From assembly GCA_003971905.1 (NCBI GenBank), contig RSEE01000034.1, positions 186,001-250,000 on the forward strand: a stretch of DNA of 64,000 nt, written 5' to 3'. Shown in pieces: positions 1 through 12,399 of the stretch. Position 1 is the stretch's first letter; the number at the start of each line of letters is the position of its first letter. A model generated the notes under the pieces. It made no database searches and was not told where the DNA came from. It saw only the letters and a list, made by a program, of their open reading frames with translations. Source of the DNA: Moniliella sp. 'wahieum'. Lineage: Eukaryota; Basidiomycota; Moniliellomycetes; Moniliellales; Moniliellaceae. The translations under genes and the position numbers were made by a program.

Positions 1-53
1 TTCTCTCTTTACCACCACCGCTACTCCCCCTTCGCTCTCCTACTGTCAAGGCC

Positions 54-1683
54 ATGCCCAATCCCCTGTGCGTCCCTCTCTGCACTCGCCTTGGCAGCGC
101 CGTAAGCTTTGGTACCTGCTTCCGCAGCTTTCCAGTAACAGCAACTGCAACTGTAACCCCCATCGCCCTCCGTCCGTCCGTATTGTCACCCAACCATCAG
201 TGGGGTAATGTTGCATACTCTTATCGGCCGCTTTCTTCATCGGCACACGCTCCACAAGCAGTCCCCGTCGATCTGCCCGCTTCTGTTGATGCCCGCCGTG
301 CGCCACGCGGGTCATCCCAGAGCAGCGGTCGCAGTATGTGTCACCCAAGTTCTGTATCCAACCAGCCGAGTACCTGACCATTTCCATCTGTCCTCAGATC
401 TTTTGACCGAAGTGCTCGAATCCCGCCCTAAGCACTCGACAGCACTGCGTCCCATTTATCTGGATTCCCAGGCGACCACCGCACTCGATCCACGCGTGTT
501 GGACGTCATGCTGCCCCTGTTGACCAATCGGTACGGCAACCCCCACTCGCGCACCCATGCATATGGCTGGGAGGCAGAGGAGGCGGTCGAAACGGCTCGC
601 GAACACGTTGGTGCCCTAATTGGAGCGGATGCCAAGGAAATTATCTTTACGTCGGGCGCGACCGAGTCCAACAACTTGGCGCTTAAGGGCGCAGCCCACT
701 TTTATGGCTCGAAAAAGAAGCATATCATCACAGTCCAGACAGAGCACAAGTGTGTGCTAGATTCGTGCCGAACGCTTCAAGAGGAAGGGTATGAAGTCAC
801 TTACCTCCCCGTTCAGAGTAATGGGATGATTCGTCTCGAGGACCTCGAGGCTGCCCTGCGCCCGACGACGGCAATCGTGTCGATCATGTCGGTCCACAAC
901 GAGATTGGTGTAATTCAGCCGCTTAAGGAGGTTGGGCAGTTGCTTAAGACCAAAGGAGCCCAGCTTGCCAAGGAGGTGGGGCTAAGTGGCAAGCCACTGT
1001 TCCACACGGATGCGGCCCAGGCTGTGGGCAAGATCGCATTTGATGTGAACGAGATTGGGGCAGATTTGGTGTCCATGTCGTCGCACAAGATCTATGGGCC
1101 GAAGGGGATTGGCGCCATCTACATTCGCCGACGGCCGCGCGTGCGCCTGATGCCAATCATCTCGGGTGGAGGACAGGAGCGTGGCTTGCGCTCCGGTACG
1201 CTAGCTCCTGCCCAGGTAGCCGGGATGGGGGAAGCAGCACGCCTGGCCAAGGCCGAACGAGAATACGATTACGCGCATGTGATGGCGCTGTCGAAACGGT
1301 TGCGAGAGCGGATCGAGGGCAAGGTGACCCACGTCTTATTCAACGGCGACGAGCACGGTTACCCCGGCTGTGTTAATTTGACCTTCCAGTATGTTGAGGG
1401 GGAGTCGCTGCTCATGGCGCTCAAGCGAATCTGCCTTTCATCCGGGTCAGCGTGCACGTCCGCCTCGCTCGAACCTTCCTACGTTCTTCGTGCGCTCGGA
1501 TTGAACGACGAGAATGCCCACTCTTCTCTCCGGTTCGGCATGGGTCGCTTCACCACCACAGAAGAGGTTGACTTTGTGGCGGATCAGATCATTGCCGTGG
1601 TGGAGAAGCTGCGTAACATGTCCCCGTTATGGGAGATGGTGCAGGAGGGTATTGACCTCAACTCGATTGAGTGGTCCGAGTGA
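54..1683 (+). CDS. NFS1: Mitochondrial cysteine desulfurase
   Basis: PLP enzyme that takes sulfur from cysteine for Fe-S cluster assembly and tRNA thiolation in the mitochondrial matrix. The mature part begins at the RPIYLDSQATT motif. The PLP lysine lies in SSHKIYGPKG and the catalytic cysteine loop is SSGSACTSASLEPS. The C-terminus SPLWEMVQEGIDL is typical of the family and full length. The open frame could start at the ATG at 208, but I place a 64-nt intron at 334-397 (donor GTATGT, branch CTGAC, acceptor CAG). Its removal joins the body to the frame that starts at ATG 54. This gives a long basic Ser/Ala-rich presequence suited to mitochondrial import. No frameshift is needed in the body. 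The enzyme identity is certain; the N-terminus is inferred from splice signals. Confidence 0.95.
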
Positions 1684-4402
1684 CTCTTGGTTGTCAGGAG
1701 TGTGCCAAGCCTTTTCATTTGTTTACTTTTTCTTCTCTGATCTTCTCGACCTCTCCTTCCCCGTTTCTGTGTTGACATTGTCCCTTTCCCCCCTCACCGA
1801 CCCTGGTAATCTATTCTCACCACGTGAGACGGGCCTCAGCGGCCTTGCCCTCCTGGAGACATAACTCCTTTGGCGGTACGCAGTCGGGACGGGGGCGTAC
1901 CCTGACGTACCCTCTCAGTTGACAGTGTGACATGTACAATGGACTGGTGCTCGATGGCAGCCAGCAGAGTATGGAGAGAGTACTCCTAGTCCACAGGGAA
2001 ACCGGGGTGGATTGAGGAGTTTGAAATACTACTAATATGACGGTAATATGGACCCGCGATGGGACGCTGGGCCTGTATGCCGACGGTGGACGGAGCAGGA
2101 GATTGGCTCGCTTGTGCGGTCCATCTCGCTCTCACCATTGCCCACCGCCACACCACTGCATGGCATCACTTTAATTGGAGATGATAATTCGTAGTGAAGC
2201 CACACGTCATTTTCATGCATGGAATATAGTGTCCCGAAATCGCTTTTCCAAGCAAGATGTAACGAGCGTGGATACGAAATGAGGGTGTTAGACATTCATA
2301 TATGTGGCCTGTGTGGGGGGTGAGCCACACCCCCAATGAATATAGGACTCATCACTTACTATTTCATTCCATCATTCCCAAACATCTTGCTGGCCGTATA
2401 GCATCCTTGCGTCGTCTCGTGATCGGCAGAAGGGAAAGAAAAAGGTTCTTAAGTGTGACCCTGGTACGTTTGGCGTTTTTGTCGCATTCGACTTGTCCCC
2501 CAACCGTCGAAATGCAGCTCATTCTCCCGGCCTCCACAGGCGTGTGGCGGTGGCCTCATGTGCCACCCTTCTCATCCTGGTAGGCAGTTATCGCATCGTT
2601 TTTTTTGTGCTGGAACCCAGCAAAATGTGGTTCACCTCCATTCTGATTCCTCCAAACGCTCCATGTCCCATCACTTGGTAGTCCGTACGCATCTCCTTCT
2701 CCCGCCCAATTCACATCGTCCCCTCCTACTCTCCAGTCGGCGCCTGTATGAATGTGAATATTGGGGATTTACCGCACAAGAATGAGGGTGTCTCTCCCTC
2801 AGCCTCATTCAATGCGTCCAATTTAGACTAGGTGCGGCGCGAGCCAACTATGAAGGCTCAAAAAGCGAAGTGGACATAGCTGACCACACACTTGCACTTA
2901 CTGCGCGAGGAACGGGGCAGGGTAAGGGTAGCTGTTGGGGCCAATCCGTGAGATATACTAGGAAGAATATTGCTCTATTACTTTTGCTATAGGAACATGT
3001 ATTGCCATAGTGTAGAGAGACGCCTGACGATGCAGAAGAACGAGAAATGACGGGCAGTTTAATCGGAGGGGGTGAGTTAACATTCATCTCATGCGAAAGG
3101 AAAGCAATGGTTTTGATGAAAGAGGGGTCGAAAACGCACATCGCCAGGATGTAATGGGTGGATGAACCCTCATCTACTCATGTGCGGGCTACTGTTATAC
3201 TCCCCTATTTCCGGCGTAAAGGTGGAGCTTGTAACAATGGCGAGTCTTCGTGGCACTCGTGGTGCACCCAGCGAACTGCCATGAGTAGCACACGTGGGTG
3301 GGTCAACCAGTCCTTCCCCCCTCCCCGAAGATTGCCTCCATGATGTGGAAGCGGGCTTGTGCATCCAATGTGATCGATAGTCTCTTTCGCGACCGCCAAT
3401 GTCGGGATCACACCCACCTGGTTACCCATACAGCCACCAGCTTAACTGGTCCCTGATTTGTTCTACCCTTCTGTTTCCCCCCTTTTTCTTTCACCGTGCG
3501 ATTCAGCTCACATGTTCTCTCTTATTCTCCGAGGCATACATACCTCACCCCCTTTCCACTCTATGAATAATATCATCCTCATCCTTTCCCCCATCTCTCC
3601 ATCTCCTGTTAGCCAATACACGTAGTATAAATATGCGGTCCTGTGTTGGTCTATAGTATCTCATTATTGGAAAATGGAATAGTAAAGCATGGCTCACGCG
3701 TAAACCCAACGCGCCCAATGCACCTATGCATCAAGAGACCCACACCAAAATCCCAGTTATTGGATTCAAAGCGGGTGTCGTTGTAGATTCGACACTATTC
3801 CGTCATGTTGACGCGAACCAGACCGTCTGAAAAAGAATTGAGACCCAGACGTAATGTCGACTCCTGTTGTTGTGCCCTGTTCCAGTTGATCTGCGTACTG
3901 TGGGAAAAAATATGGAGACAGCGGCAATCCACAATCCCGCACACTGACTACTCATCCCTCTGACTCGCCCTTGCCTACGTTTCCTCAATAACGCCCTTCC
4001 ATGGGACGACGATTGAGAGCGGGGAAGAGAGAAAACCGGAAAACGTGTGTGGTCAGATGCAAATCAGATTTTTTGATGAGTATAACTGTGGATGGCAGCA
4101 TATTAGAGTAGGGCCGTGAGAAAAACAAAATGGTGGGTTGAAAAGACCGTTAAAGGACCGAACAGTCAGGGGAGAAGGTGTGCGTGCTGTGCACAAAAGA
4201 AAGAAATTTGGATATGACGGAAACGATTGTGAGAACACTTGAGCGCCAACGCTTGTGATGCACGTATTCCTTGGTCCATAATTTAGGTGGATGTCTTCAC
4301 AGGGAGTGCGAAAAGAGATAGCTCCCGCGGTACAATTCAGGAGATGAGAAGGCCGTGCCGTCGTTTTTAGTGCACAGAATTCTTTAATCTACCGATGTTG
4401 GA
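1684..4402. other. Gene-poor intergenic region
   Basis: About 2.7 kb downstream of NFS1. I see only short open frames without conserved motifs or coding-like composition. Pyrimidine-rich stretches near 3440-3620 could be leader or terminator sequence. I found no tRNA-like A and B boxes. Confidence 0.5.
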
Positions 4403-4978
4403 TCAGATGCGATTCGGGAGTGATCGAGCTGGGTAGAGAAGGGAAAGTGACTGAGCCAAAAAGGCACCAACATGCAGGATGGACCTTGAACGTTCACGAG
4501 TCGATGCCCGATTTGGTGGACGGTCTTTCGCACATAGACTTGCGTCGACGGGAGGCGCGGTTGGAAGCAGCATCGAAGCATGGGCCGGGATCGGAATGCT
4601 ATTCCGCTGAGAGCTTGAAGGTGAGGAAATGGGAAATGGTTGCGGCCCTTCGGGACGTATGTCATAAGATGGGGGTGGAATAGTGTCATCACATTGGCGA
4701 GCACGGCGGGTGGCGCCGAGGGTTATGATGGTCAACGGCTCGCTGTCCTCATGCAATGAGGCAAATGCTAAAGGAGAGTCAACATTGTTGTACGGCGAGG
4801 CTGGTGGACAGGATGTGAAAAGATGGAGAAGCGGACCGTAGGTGCTGCTGCTGGGATAGCAACCATCATTCGTCGGGCCGATATTACTTAGGCCGAGGGC
4901 GTTGCCTGTCATCTCGGAGGTGGGACCGTCAACATTGGGATCAAGCGCCATTTGGTGCCCAGGGGTAGGTGAGAGCAT
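4403..4978 (-). CDS. Hypothetical proline/serine-rich protein
   Basis: A 191-codon frame starting at ATG 4978. The product is rich in Pro and Ser, has a PPPSYD motif (a possible WW-domain ligand) and no membrane segment. A TATA-like box on the minus strand (GTATAAAA, 5097-5104) lies about 119 nt upstream of the ATG, close to the spacing at other genes here. The leader between them is pyrimidine-rich. No family recognised. It could be a chance frame or the remaining piece of a frameshifted gene. Confidence 0.3.
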   Translation of the reverse strand: MLSPTPGHQMALDPNVDGPTSEMTGNALGLSNIGPTNDGCYPSSSTYGPLLHLFTSCPPASPYNNVDSPLAFASLHEDSEPLTIITLGATRRARQCDDTIPPPSYDIRPEGPQPFPISSPSSSQRNSIPIPAHASMLLPTAPPVDASLCAKDRPPNRASTRERSRSILHVGAFLAQSLSLLYPARSLPNRI

Positions 4979-5096
4979 AAAAGGGAAAAAGAGAGTAACA
5001 GCCCAGGAGAGGAGGAAGAGAAGGGAGTGGGAAAAGGTGGTAGAGGAAGCGAAGAGAAGAGGGGAGACACGATTTATAGGACCGTGTGGATTGAAG

Positions 5097-5104
5097 TTTT
5101 ATAC
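5097..5104 (-). promoter_or_regulatory. TATA-like box upstream of the 4978 ATG
   Basis: On the minus strand the sequence reads GTATAAAA, about 119 nt before the candidate start. It supports, but does not prove, that the short frame is transcribed. Confidence 0.3.
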
Positions 5105-5719
5105 TCTGCCTTTTTGAATGACAGGGGGGGCAATGACACCCCGGTACGAAGTGTTATATCCTTTGCCTGTGATGAGTTGGAAGGGCGTCGTTCGGCATCA
5201 TGTTTCAAGATCTTCGGTGGTCATGCTGAGGTCCTCAGCACTGAGGACTGAGGGGTGTGGTGGATGGGGATGCGCATGTGAAGGGCTGGCCCTTGGGCTC
5301 TAGAGGCCAGAGGGGCCTATTGCCCTTAAGGCCTCAACACTCAGTTTTAGCCTTATGTTCCGGACTTTTTTATCAACAGCTTTGTGGCCTCTCTCTCTCA
5401 CAGCATGTGGATCTATATCAAAAAAGTAATGCCCTGCCTGAGGCCTGATGTGCTTGGCGTTCAGGATGAGCCTTATAATGCTCACATACTAACTCACTGG
5501 ACAAGGGTTTTCACACAGCACTGCGGCGGGCCAGCTGTCGGCGTTATAGCTGTTCATGCACGTGCACCATGAGTGCATGAGAGATGAATGGGATCTGAGA
5601 GAAGCGGATGAGCTTGGGCTCGATTCTAGCCCTCTGATTGACGTGCTTGACCCTGTTCTCTATATATCCTCACAGGCCAGAATCAAATGGGCATTGGGCC
5701 TCGAATACCTTCAGTACTA

Positions 5720-5945
5720 TTCACTCAGCCAGTCACTATATAATCACTATAGTCACTAGAGTCACGAATCACTAGTCACTCTAGTCACTAGTCACTAGTA
5801 ACCAGTCACTGCAGTCACTAGTAATCACTACTAGTCACTATAGCTGGAAGTACCTAAGGCCTAAGGCCGGCCTAAGACCTATATCATGCAGCCGCGGTGA
5901 GTACTCAGTACACTCAGTCTGAGTACTGAGACTCAGTACTTAGTA
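5720..5945. repeat. Island of iterated CACTAGT and CAGTACTGAG words
   Basis: Roughly fifteen imperfect copies of a TCACTAG/AGTCACT heptamer run from about 5720 to 5845. They are followed by an AAGGCCTAAGGCCGGCC stretch and then GAGTACTCAG/CTGAGTACTG words to 5945. Each word is nearly its own reverse complement, so the island reads alike on both strands. It lies in a gene-poor interval and resembles islands elsewhere in the window. Confidence 0.75.
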
Positions 5946-7417
5946 GCTCAGCATCCAAAAAGGTCCTCAGGGCGCAGGAGAGGCACTGGGGCGCTCACGT
6001 GTCGCATTTCTATAGCCATCTATATAGCACGCCCCGTATATGTTGACAGAAGAGCCATTCAAACATTCCATGGTACGTGGCATCGATACGCATTTCGCCA
6101 CTTGAATTTGAGGGAGGATCTGGGGGAGACCGAAAGTCCGCGGACTATGAGGCCCACGTTGAACACCGAGATGCGACTTGAAGCTTGAAGAGCGTGATCT
6201 CAAGCTTGAGGAGCTTGGCGGCGGCCTTAGGAAAGGATATATACGAGAGGACCACCGACCCTACGGCCCCGTCAGCTGGGGATTCGCCCTAGCTTGGTAC
6301 GCAGCTGCGTCGCCACCTTAGCCACCCCTGGTTCCTTAACAGGGGTGTCGCTACCAAGTAACTCACGCAAGATGAACGGGTCGGTTTAGGCGTAGCATTT
6401 CCCTGTCCCAACCTTAAGCTCTGTCAATGATATGGATGCAAAAAGTAGAGATACAGGATACTCGGTACACAATACTCGGTACAGTCACTAGTCACATAGT
6501 GATGCTAAAGTTAGTCCCCCAGTGCTCAGTACCCAAGGCGCTCAGTGGCCAATAGTTATAGATGCCGTCCACGGCATATCATACATCATGCATCATGTGC
6601 ATGACGCACACGATCCACATCTCTTGTCCTATAGAGTTGTCGGCGTCACGCCCCGCCACCAATCACCGGCATGCATCACTAAGGCCGGAGGAGTAAGAGC
6701 TATAGTAAGCAGATCCCCCGGCCTTTCGGTGGCAGAATGTGGCGCATCGCACAGTGTTTCGATATCCACGCCATTGATCTTGATCGAGTAAGGCTACAAC
6801 AAGCCCGATTTGTATGGAAATCCTTGCAGATCATGTCTAAGAGGCACATTGGGGGCGTCCACACACTCGATCCGTCCAGCAAAAATGCAGGGCTGAGAGC
6901 AGGAAGCGTTCACCATGGAGGCGGGCCGGGCAGGGGCGGTCAGATACAGCAGGGTCCAGACCCTGCCAGCTACTGTGCTTCCGTTCGAACAAGCTATTTT
7001 AAGAGAGCCACAGCGGTACTCTTCGACGGACAGTATGCTTCATAGAGATCTGGAGGAAAAGGCCGCAGATAAGACGACGTACACGTGAAGTGGCGTCAGG
7101 GACCCGCTGACACGAGAACCAAGTCGGGGGTGGAACGGTGGGAGCGCTACGGCGCCGAGTTTAAGGATGGGATGCTTGTGTGGCGAGCCCAGCGCTCTGG
7201 TTCGCCAATGGTGTGCGCTAGGTCCAGTACTGGGGGTACAGCGGGGTTGGTGTGAACATAGTCCGTGGCTGTAGAGACGGCCCTTGTCGGAAGCCAAAGT
7301 ATATTCAACACAATTCCGCCTCTCACGGCGGAATGGATCATTAATTAGCACCCGCGTCTGGGGGCACCAACACCGCCAACCCCAACTCCCTTCCCCGTTC
7401 ATCCCCCACATGCCGCC
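5946..7417. other. Gene-poor interval before TOP3
   Basis: No supported gene. Further CACTAG and AGTACTCAG words occur at about 6455-6545 and a GCATCATGCATCATG run near 6580-6600. A hairpin is listed separately. The last 100 nt before the TOP3 ATG are CA- and C-rich, as expected of a 5' leader. Confidence 0.5.
6293..6358. repeat. Nested inverted repeat (hairpin)
   Basis: An outer 7-bp arm CTTGGTA (6293-6299) pairs with TACCAAG (6352-6358). Inside it, CACCCCTG (6323-6330) pairs with CAGGGGTG (6340-6347) around a 9-nt loop. Between the left arms is the palindrome CGCAGCTGCG (6300-6309). The whole could fold as a branched structure. It is not a tRNA: no T-arm or B-box consensus. Confidence 0.6.
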
Positions 7418-10227
7418 ATGGCCCGGCGCGTGCTCTGCGTGGCCGAAAAACCATCGGTGGCCAAGGAAGTCGCTTCCATTCTTTCAAGCGGCACTACCCT
7501 CACCAACCGTGCCGGCATCGACCGGTTTTGCCGCAACTACGATTTTCGTTACCGCCTCCCCGACCTCGGGGACGTCGCCATGACCATGACCAGCGCCCGC
7601 GGCCATCTCACTGAACTGCAGTTCCCGTCCAGCACCCGCTCTTGGCGCGCTATTGACCCCATTCAGCTTTTCACCCTCCCAGTCCACACCAGCATTAGTG
7701 CAGACGCGCTCGCCATCTGTCGCAATCTCGAAGCTGAGGCGCGTGGTGCCCAAATGCTCATGATCTGGACCGACTGTGACCGTGAGGGCGAGCACATTGG
7801 TTCGGAGATTGTGGCTGCGGTTCGTAAGGCCAATAGTACGATTACCGTTCGCCGCGCCCGCTTCAGCGCCCTTATACCGGACCAGATTCATGCGGCTGCT
7901 CGGAACGCGGGCGAGTTGGACTGGCAGGCCGCCGCTGCCGTTGAGGCCCGCAGCGAAATTGACTTGCGCATCGGCGCTAGTTTTACGCGGCTCCAAACTT
8001 TGGGACTTCAGTCCCAGCCAGGTATGGCCGCATTACACGCTGAGGACGGAAAGAGCCGCGTGATTTCTTACGGGCCTTGCCAATTTCCCACACTCGGCTT
8101 TGTCGTAGAGCGGTATGAGCGGGTGGAGCGCTTTGTTCCTGAGCCTTTTTGGGCGTTGGCTGTACACCATCGCCCAAACGGACTGTTACCTACTTTTAAG
8201 GAAATCGTATTTTCTTGGGACCGCGGCCACCTGTTTGACTCTTCTGTGGCTCAAATGTTGCATGCCATGTGCACCGACTCCAATCAGGCCACGGTGAAGA
8301 GCGTCGTGTCCAAGCCCACGCGCAAATGGAAGCCCTATCCGCTCACCACTGTCGATCTGCAAAAGGCGTGCTCACGCTTGTTTAGTCTGAGTCCCCAACT
8401 CACGCTCAGCATTGCTGAGAAGCTCTACAACAATGGGCTTTCTCTTACCCCCGCACAGAAACAAGCGTGTTCGACCGTAACTTCGATTTGCCTCGCTGAT
8501 CGAGAAACAGACGTCTGACAGCCAATGGGGCTCATTTGCATCCGCCCTGAACCAGGGCGCATTCGAGCGTCCCCGAAACGGACGCAAGGACGATCACGCA
8601 CATCCTCCTATCCACCCTATCAAGCACGCCAACGGTCTCCGGGGCGACGAGAAGAAGGTGTACGACTATGTAACGCGGCGTTTCCTCGCCTCATGTTCCA
8701 CCGATGCGATGGGGCAGAACACGACGGTACGGATTGACGTGGCCGGTGAAGGCTTTAAGGCCACGGCTTTAGTTGTGCTTCAGCGCAATTACCTGGATGT
8801 GTTTCCCTATGACAAGTGGGAATCTTCCGCTTCATTTCCTGCGGGTGCATACACCCAGGGAGACCGCTTTCGTCCGTCGGCAATTGAGCTTAAGGAGGGA
8901 GAGACACAGCGCCCGCGCTACCTTACTGAGAGCTGACCTCGTCGGTCTCATGGATGCCCATGGTATTGGGACAGACGCTACAATTGCCGATCACATTGCT
9001 AAGGTCATTGAGCGTGAATACGTGTTCAAGCGAAGCGAGGGACGTGGCGCCCCCGTATTGGTCCCATCCACTTTGGGTATTGGCCTGGTGGAGGGGTATA
9101 ACCTGATTGATTTGGAAAAGAGCCTGAGCAAGCCATATTTGCGCGCCGAGGTAAGTTACTACTACTCCTACATACTGAGGTACTCTGGATTGACTCTTCT
9201 TTATTTCAGACTGAACTTCGTATGTCCCGCATTGTGGCTGGCGAGCGGACCAAAGAAGACACTGTCGAGGAGAGCGTGCGCGAGTACAAGGCCATGTTTT
9301 CCCGAGTCAAGGAGAAGTTTGATGTATTGGCCAGTAGCGTCGCTACCTATTTGAACCAAACCATGGACGACAACGATCCCGATCCGCCAGAGCCTGATCC
9401 GCAACCGACGCGAAGAAGGCGACCTCCCGCTCCTCCACGGAACGGGAATGATCATCATATGAGTTCGGACTCAGACTCAGACCCAGATGATGAGCCTCCT
9501 CGCGGTGGTGGGGCGAATAGAACGCGTACTGCTGGGGGGCGACAAGTACGGCGTACACGTACTCCCCGCCGCCAACCAGAGACGACACTCCGCGGGGGTT
9601 ATCCCCAAACGTGCTCGCCGCGATAACCCAAGACAAGCGCCGTCTGTCGCACCTATGTGTCAGTGCAATCTCCCTTCCGTTGAACGGACGGTCCAGAAAG
9701 ACGGTCCCAACAAGGGTCGGCAGTTTTATGTCTGCAGCCGAGACCGAGAGGACCAAGGGAGATGCGATTTCTTCGAGTGGGCCGATCAATCGTCACGGGG
9801 TGAAGGAGGTGGGTTTGGGGCACCTGCGGCCGCGAGAAGGCAAGGTGGAAGGGCGGCAGGTACGAGCGCAATTCCGCGCTGCCAATGTGGTTTGGAAGCG
9901 GTGGAGCGTACGGTGTCTAAGGAAACTGCCAACAAGGGGCGCACGTTTTGGACATGCTCCAAGGCAAACGAGCGCTTGCGCTGCCGCTTCTTCGAGTGGT
10001 GCGACGAGCCGAGCGAGGGCACGGTGCGCCCTGGAGGCGATGCACGGACAGGGCCCTTTCCACGCCGAGGTGGTGCCCAGGGCGGTGGCAGAGGCAGTGG
10101 CAGGGGCGGTGGCAGGGGTGGTGGCAGGGGTGGTGGCAGAGGAGGAGGTGGAGGAGGTGATGGAGGCAACACATGCTTTCGGTGTGGACAGCCAGGCCAC
10201 TGGGCCAACGCATGCCCCGAGGCCTAG
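7418..10227 (+). CDS. TOP3: DNA topoisomerase III (Top3-alpha type)
   Basis: Type IA topoisomerase that, with RecQ helicase and Rmi1, dissolves recombination intermediates. The Toprim domain starts right after the ATG (VLCVAEKPSVAKEV) and carries the acidic WTDCDREGEHIG motif. The catalytic tyrosine is in SYPRTETS, near 8445-8465. LMDAHGIGTDATIADHI follows. The C-terminal tail has two GRF zinc fingers (about 9656-9780 and 9880-10005), an RG/GG-rich stretch and a CCHC knuckle (CFRCGQPGHWANAC). An intron of 59 nt lies at 9151-9209 (GTAAGT to TTTCAG). The frame breaks at about 8442 and 8510 (each one base short), about 8933 (one extra base) and near 9595 in a G run. All junctions restore conserved Top3 sequence, so they look like read errors. 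Confidence 0.93.
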
Positions 10228-11003
10228 TAAGCATCGTACACATATGACACAATCGAATATACCCTGGCAGTGTGGCCCAAAAGACATGCCTTTGGAGTGC
10301 ATTGAGGAACTGGCGCATAACGGACAACGATGGTGTTGCCCTGTTGTACCCGAATAGACCTTATCCATCGAGTCACAACTTGAGAACGTCGCTACCGAGT
10401 ACTCGTCTGTTTAACACGACGGTTATCAGCAGCATTGCTCCTGATGCGTTGAAATGCCTGATGGGCCAAAACACCACACCTGAGGTCATTTCCTCTGCCT
10501 CCAACCGGCCGAACCTTGGTCCCGCATTTGCGACACTCAAGCTCTTAAGCTGCCGGGAACGCTACCGTCCAGACCCTGCTCGCAAGCACACACAGGCAAA
10601 CACCACATCAAGCTTCAGGCTGACACAGACTGACACCTGCTGACACTCGGAGTCGCGTCGAGGGATGCGTCAGTCTCTGGCGTTCAGCAGGCGTGTTTTT
10701 TTGCCGTGCCGTAGTGATTGCTGCATAAACCTGGCACGTGATCCTATGTCAGTTCCAGCCACATTCAAATATTCAAATGGAACAGGACACCCTGGCTGAA
10801 TAGTGTGCCGCAGCATTAGTTAAACACAGCCCCTCCGGCTTAGTTTCAATCCTTCCCATTCCAACCCTGTGGCAGATCAGTTAGGGTTCCTGTGATCACC
10901 CCTCCCTCCCCTTTCCGCATTTGGCTTGCTACGCCGGGGGCGTTGTCGCTTGAAGCTCGCTTCCGCCGACTAGCCCGTCTGACCTTCAGTCCAACTACCC
11001 AAC
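10228..11003. other. Intergenic region, eS1 promoter side
   Basis: No gene seen. The 3' half becomes pyrimidine-rich and leads into the ribosomal-protein ATG. A TGACAC iteration occurs at about 10618-10645. Confidence 0.4.
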
Positions 11004-11785
11004 ATGGCGATTGGCAAGAACAAGAAGCTCGGAAAGAAGGGCATGAAGAAGAAGACGGTCGACCCTATGTCGCGCAAGGTGTGGCACGACATTCGGGCGC
11101 CCACCTTCTTCGACAACCGCACTGTGGGCAAGACGATTGTCAACAAGTCGCAGGGTCTGGTGAACGCCAACGACTCACTCAAGGGCCGCATTGTCGAAGC
11201 TTCCCTCGCCGACCTCAACAAGGATGAGGAGCAGTCCTTCCGCAAATTCTCTTTGCGTGTAGACGAGGTGCAAGGCCGCTCATGCTTGACCAACTTCCAC
11301 TCGATGAACTTCACCACGGACAAGATCCGTTCCCTCGTTCGCAAGTGGCAGACGACCATTGAGGCGCACCAGGATGTCAAACTGACCGACGGCTACGTTG
11401 TGCGTCTGTTTGTCATTGCCTTTACCAAGCGCCGCTCCAACAGCGTGTCCAAGACCACCTACGCCCAGTCTGCCCAAGTGCGCGCCATCCGGCAAAAGAT
11501 GTTCCAGATCATCAAGCGTGAGATTGAGACCTGCGACATCAAGGAGCTGGTGCAGAAGCTTATTCCCGAGGTTATTGGCCGCGAGATTGAGAAGTCCACT
11601 CGTGGAATCTACCCCTGAAGGATGTCTTCGTCCACAAGGTCAAGATCATCAAGAAGCCTAAATTTGACGTTTCGCGTCTAGTTGAGCTTCATGGGGGTGC
11701 GGCCAACGTGGTGGGGGCTGAGGACCTAGGCGCCAAGGTTAAGAGTGCCGAGTTTGTGGAACCTACACCTTTGGCGAGTGTATAA
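11004..11785 (+). CDS. RPS1: 40S ribosomal protein eS1 (S3a/Rps1)
   Basis: Small-subunit ribosomal protein eS1, about 257 aa, near normal length. It begins [17 protein letters not shown] and contains [29 protein letters not shown] and the basic C-terminal [13 protein letters not shown]. The frame is open to 11618. There a run of four C (11612-11615) must be read as five to continue as [11 protein letters not shown] and reach the stop at 11783-11785. Loss of the last 50 residues of an essential ribosomal protein is unlikely, so I treat the break as a missing base in the sequence. No intron seen. Confidence 0.95.
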
Positions 11786-12399
11786 GTGCGAGCTTAGCTA
11801 CTCTCAAGCTGGTCTACATTCCTTGTGCCTTCTGTACCTTCTTTGCATTGCCCCAAAAGAGCTGTGAGAGAAGAGGTGATTGCCCACAGCTGCGCCTTGT
11901 ATGGCTCTGTCGTGCCTTGGATGCGACGCTTGACTGAACCGGTGGGACGTGTATGCTTATTGTACCCCCTTAGTCTCTTCTACCCCTCTAGCGCCTCCAC
12001 CGGGCAGTTAATATGACCTCAAAACGCAATTGCGATATCAAATCTTGCGAACGACTGAAGTTAAAGTCATTCATCCGTCCTAGGTGGTTCTGCCCTGAGA
12101 GTAGTCCGCTCGAAGTCGGGAAGTCTTAGTAGATGTCGAGTTCTGTTACATGTCAAGGTAGCACGGGCGACACGAAGCTGTGGCGAAGGGGCTTTGGCGG
12201 GAGCGCAAATAATTGCGCAAAAAGCCAATTAAAATAAATTCCGTCGCGCTTTCCATTTTGGTCGTCGCCACGCACACGCGCTTGAGTTGATCAAAGGCTT
12301 CTCGTTCTTATTCGTACCTCTCCACCATCACCACCACCACCACCGTCACTACCCCCCGCCACTCTTTTGTTGGCTCTTGTGCCCAGTCATCTGGCTACC
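11786..12399. other. Intergenic region between eS1 and CET1
   Basis: No gene. A CACCATCACCACCACCACCA run at about 12323-12345 lies in the CET1 leader, 55-75 nt before its ATG. Confidence 0.4.

Noticed and set aside
8430-8520. Programmed -1 frameshifting in TOP3 and other genes
   Set aside because: Sites share no slippery heptamer or downstream structure, occur many times per gene and fall on short runs. Sequencing loss explains them better; kept only as an alternative in the findings.
10060-10170. GGC/GGT repeat tract as an independent tandem repeat element
   Set aside because: It encodes the RG/GG-rich linker of TOP3 between GRF and zinc-knuckle domains, so it is coding.
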